Source of the DNA: Maylandia zebra
Taxonomy: Eukaryota > Chordata > Actinopteri > Cichliformes > Cichlidae
NCBI RefSeq assembly: GCF_041146795.1
Contig: NC_135176.1
Coordinates: forward strand, 24,129,286-24,193,285
Direction of reading: 5' to 3'
Length of the DNA stretch: 64,000 bases
In this document: positions 62,877 through 64,000 of the stretch, piece after piece
Layout: every line of letters begins with the position of its first letter
Position numbering within the stretch: the stretch's first letter is position 1
The notes under the pieces: model-generated
Databases searched by the model: none
The model's input: the letters and a program-made list of their open reading frames with translations, nothing else
Told to the model about the DNA's origin: nothing
Made by a program: the position numbers and the translations under genes

Positions 62877-64000
62877 TAACATGTGAGAGAAAAATAACAC
62901 CTCATTGAAGTCTGTAACTATGAATAATATTATCTTACAGGATTTTATGAAGACTGATTAATGAGGTAATTCTCTCTGCAAGAATCCATGTAACTGTGCA
63001 TGTCTAACTTTGCGCAATCTAAAATCTCCGCAGTCGTTTTGACTCACCACCATCAAAGCCAGTAAAAACAGACATACTCAAAATTTATTAAGAAGGTTGA
63101 TTAAGTCTGATTAAAATATAAACTGTAAATAAATCGACAAGAAAAGAGAGCATTTATTGTCAGGGAATAATAAACCATAATAAAGATGCATAAGTTAAAA
63201 CTGAAAATAATTTCTAGAGGAAAATAGAACACACAACAAACCATTTATAATAAAAAATGCTATTTAAACAATAGGAGAAAAACATTTTCCTTTTCTTTTT
63301 CCAGACTGCAGGCACAACCACACTTACAGAGTGCTGCATTTTTATTTGGCCTGTTGTATTTGTAATATTGTGCTAATCACAGAGAAGCATGGAAGCATGA
63401 GAACAAAACTGGTTATTGTTATCTCATGCTAATAGCTTTTCTTGACCACTAGTGCACGAACATGCTCCATGTCTGGGATCAGAACACCCTGAGTTAATGA
63501 AAAGGGTTGGCTCTTTATTTGATTGTAGTGCAGTTTCCTTCTGTGCATCGAAGTGTACTTGTATTTATTATAGGCTGCAGCATGATGACAGCAACTGTAT
63601 TCTCAGTAACTACTGAACTGTTTAAAAGTCAGAGGGTGTATTTGCAGACTTGATATTAATCACTTCACAAGGAAGACCATGCAGACAGAGTGCATTACCT
63701 ACAGACAAATTATGTAGATTTTAAGCTAAGCTACTTACCGCAGAGTGGATTACGAGCCAGATGCACATTCATTTTTATTTTCACTTGTCAGCCTCCCGCC
63801 CGTAAGTCAGAGTAGGTAGATTGTATTAGATTGATGATATTCAATCAAATCAAAAGTAGAACACGTTCCATAGTTCCCAGTAAGCTCAGTTAGATCAGGT
63901 AAAAATCTTTCATTCAGTCTCACTCTTCTGGGTTATTTTGTTCTCATCAGGGCAACATAGCAGAAAAACTTTGGCAGCAAATATTTGGTTTTTAGGGTTA
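62877..64000. other. Flank right of the transposon, nothing recognised
   Basis: 1.1 kb AT-rich sequence without a supported gene, repeat or RNA. Confidence 0.5.

Overview
The window reads as a teleost fish nuclear genome, probably a percomorph. Genes are split by GT-AG introns, teleost-type SINE, LINE and Tc1/mariner remnants are common, and microsatellites are frequent. Almost every long open frame is noise. The real genes were assembled by hand from splice sites, reading phase and recognisable protein sequence. The species cannot be named from the sequence alone.

Three host genes are present, in the order TCF7 (+), SKP1 (-), PPP2CA (-). From memory, this is also the order in mammals. TCF7 (about 4.7-24.2 kb) enters from the left with its 5' exons missing. 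Eight coding exons are visible: the linker, an in-frame 90-nt cassette exon, the context-regulatory part, the HMG box, the basic tail, both halves of the C-clamp and the E-type tail with stop codon, followed by a 3' UTR. SKP1 (about 24.25-31.5 kb) runs tail-to-tail against it, is complete in five coding exons (163 aa), and has a CpG-bearing promoter region near 31-31.5 kb. PPP2CA (about 34.8-45.3 kb) is complete in seven coding exons (309 aa) with all metal ligands. The three genes join Wnt-responsive transcription (TCF7), SCF ubiquitin ligation (SKP1) and the PP2A catalytic subunit; they are neighbours, not an operon. An intron-containing tRNA-Tyr(GTA) gene lies 1.4 kb upstream of PPP2CA.

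The rest is intron and intergenic DNA with transposon relics. These are Tc1-like copies at 2.6, 16.8 (carrying a nested hAT-like MITE with a perfect 8-bp duplication), 47.2, 57.0 and 59.1 kb; L2/Rex-, RTE- and L1-type LINE fragments at 27-28.8, 31.7-34.5 and 48.9-49.8 kb; and a tRNA-derived SINE inserted in the L1 relic. From 50 to 64 kb no host gene was recognised.

The most notable object is at 60,043-62,876. It is a 2.8-kb IS630-Tc1-mariner-type transposon with 47-bp terminal inverted repeats differing at one base, TA on both sides, and a transposase that becomes an intact 393-aa frame once two GT-AG introns are removed. The spacing of its catalytic residues is DD35E by my count.
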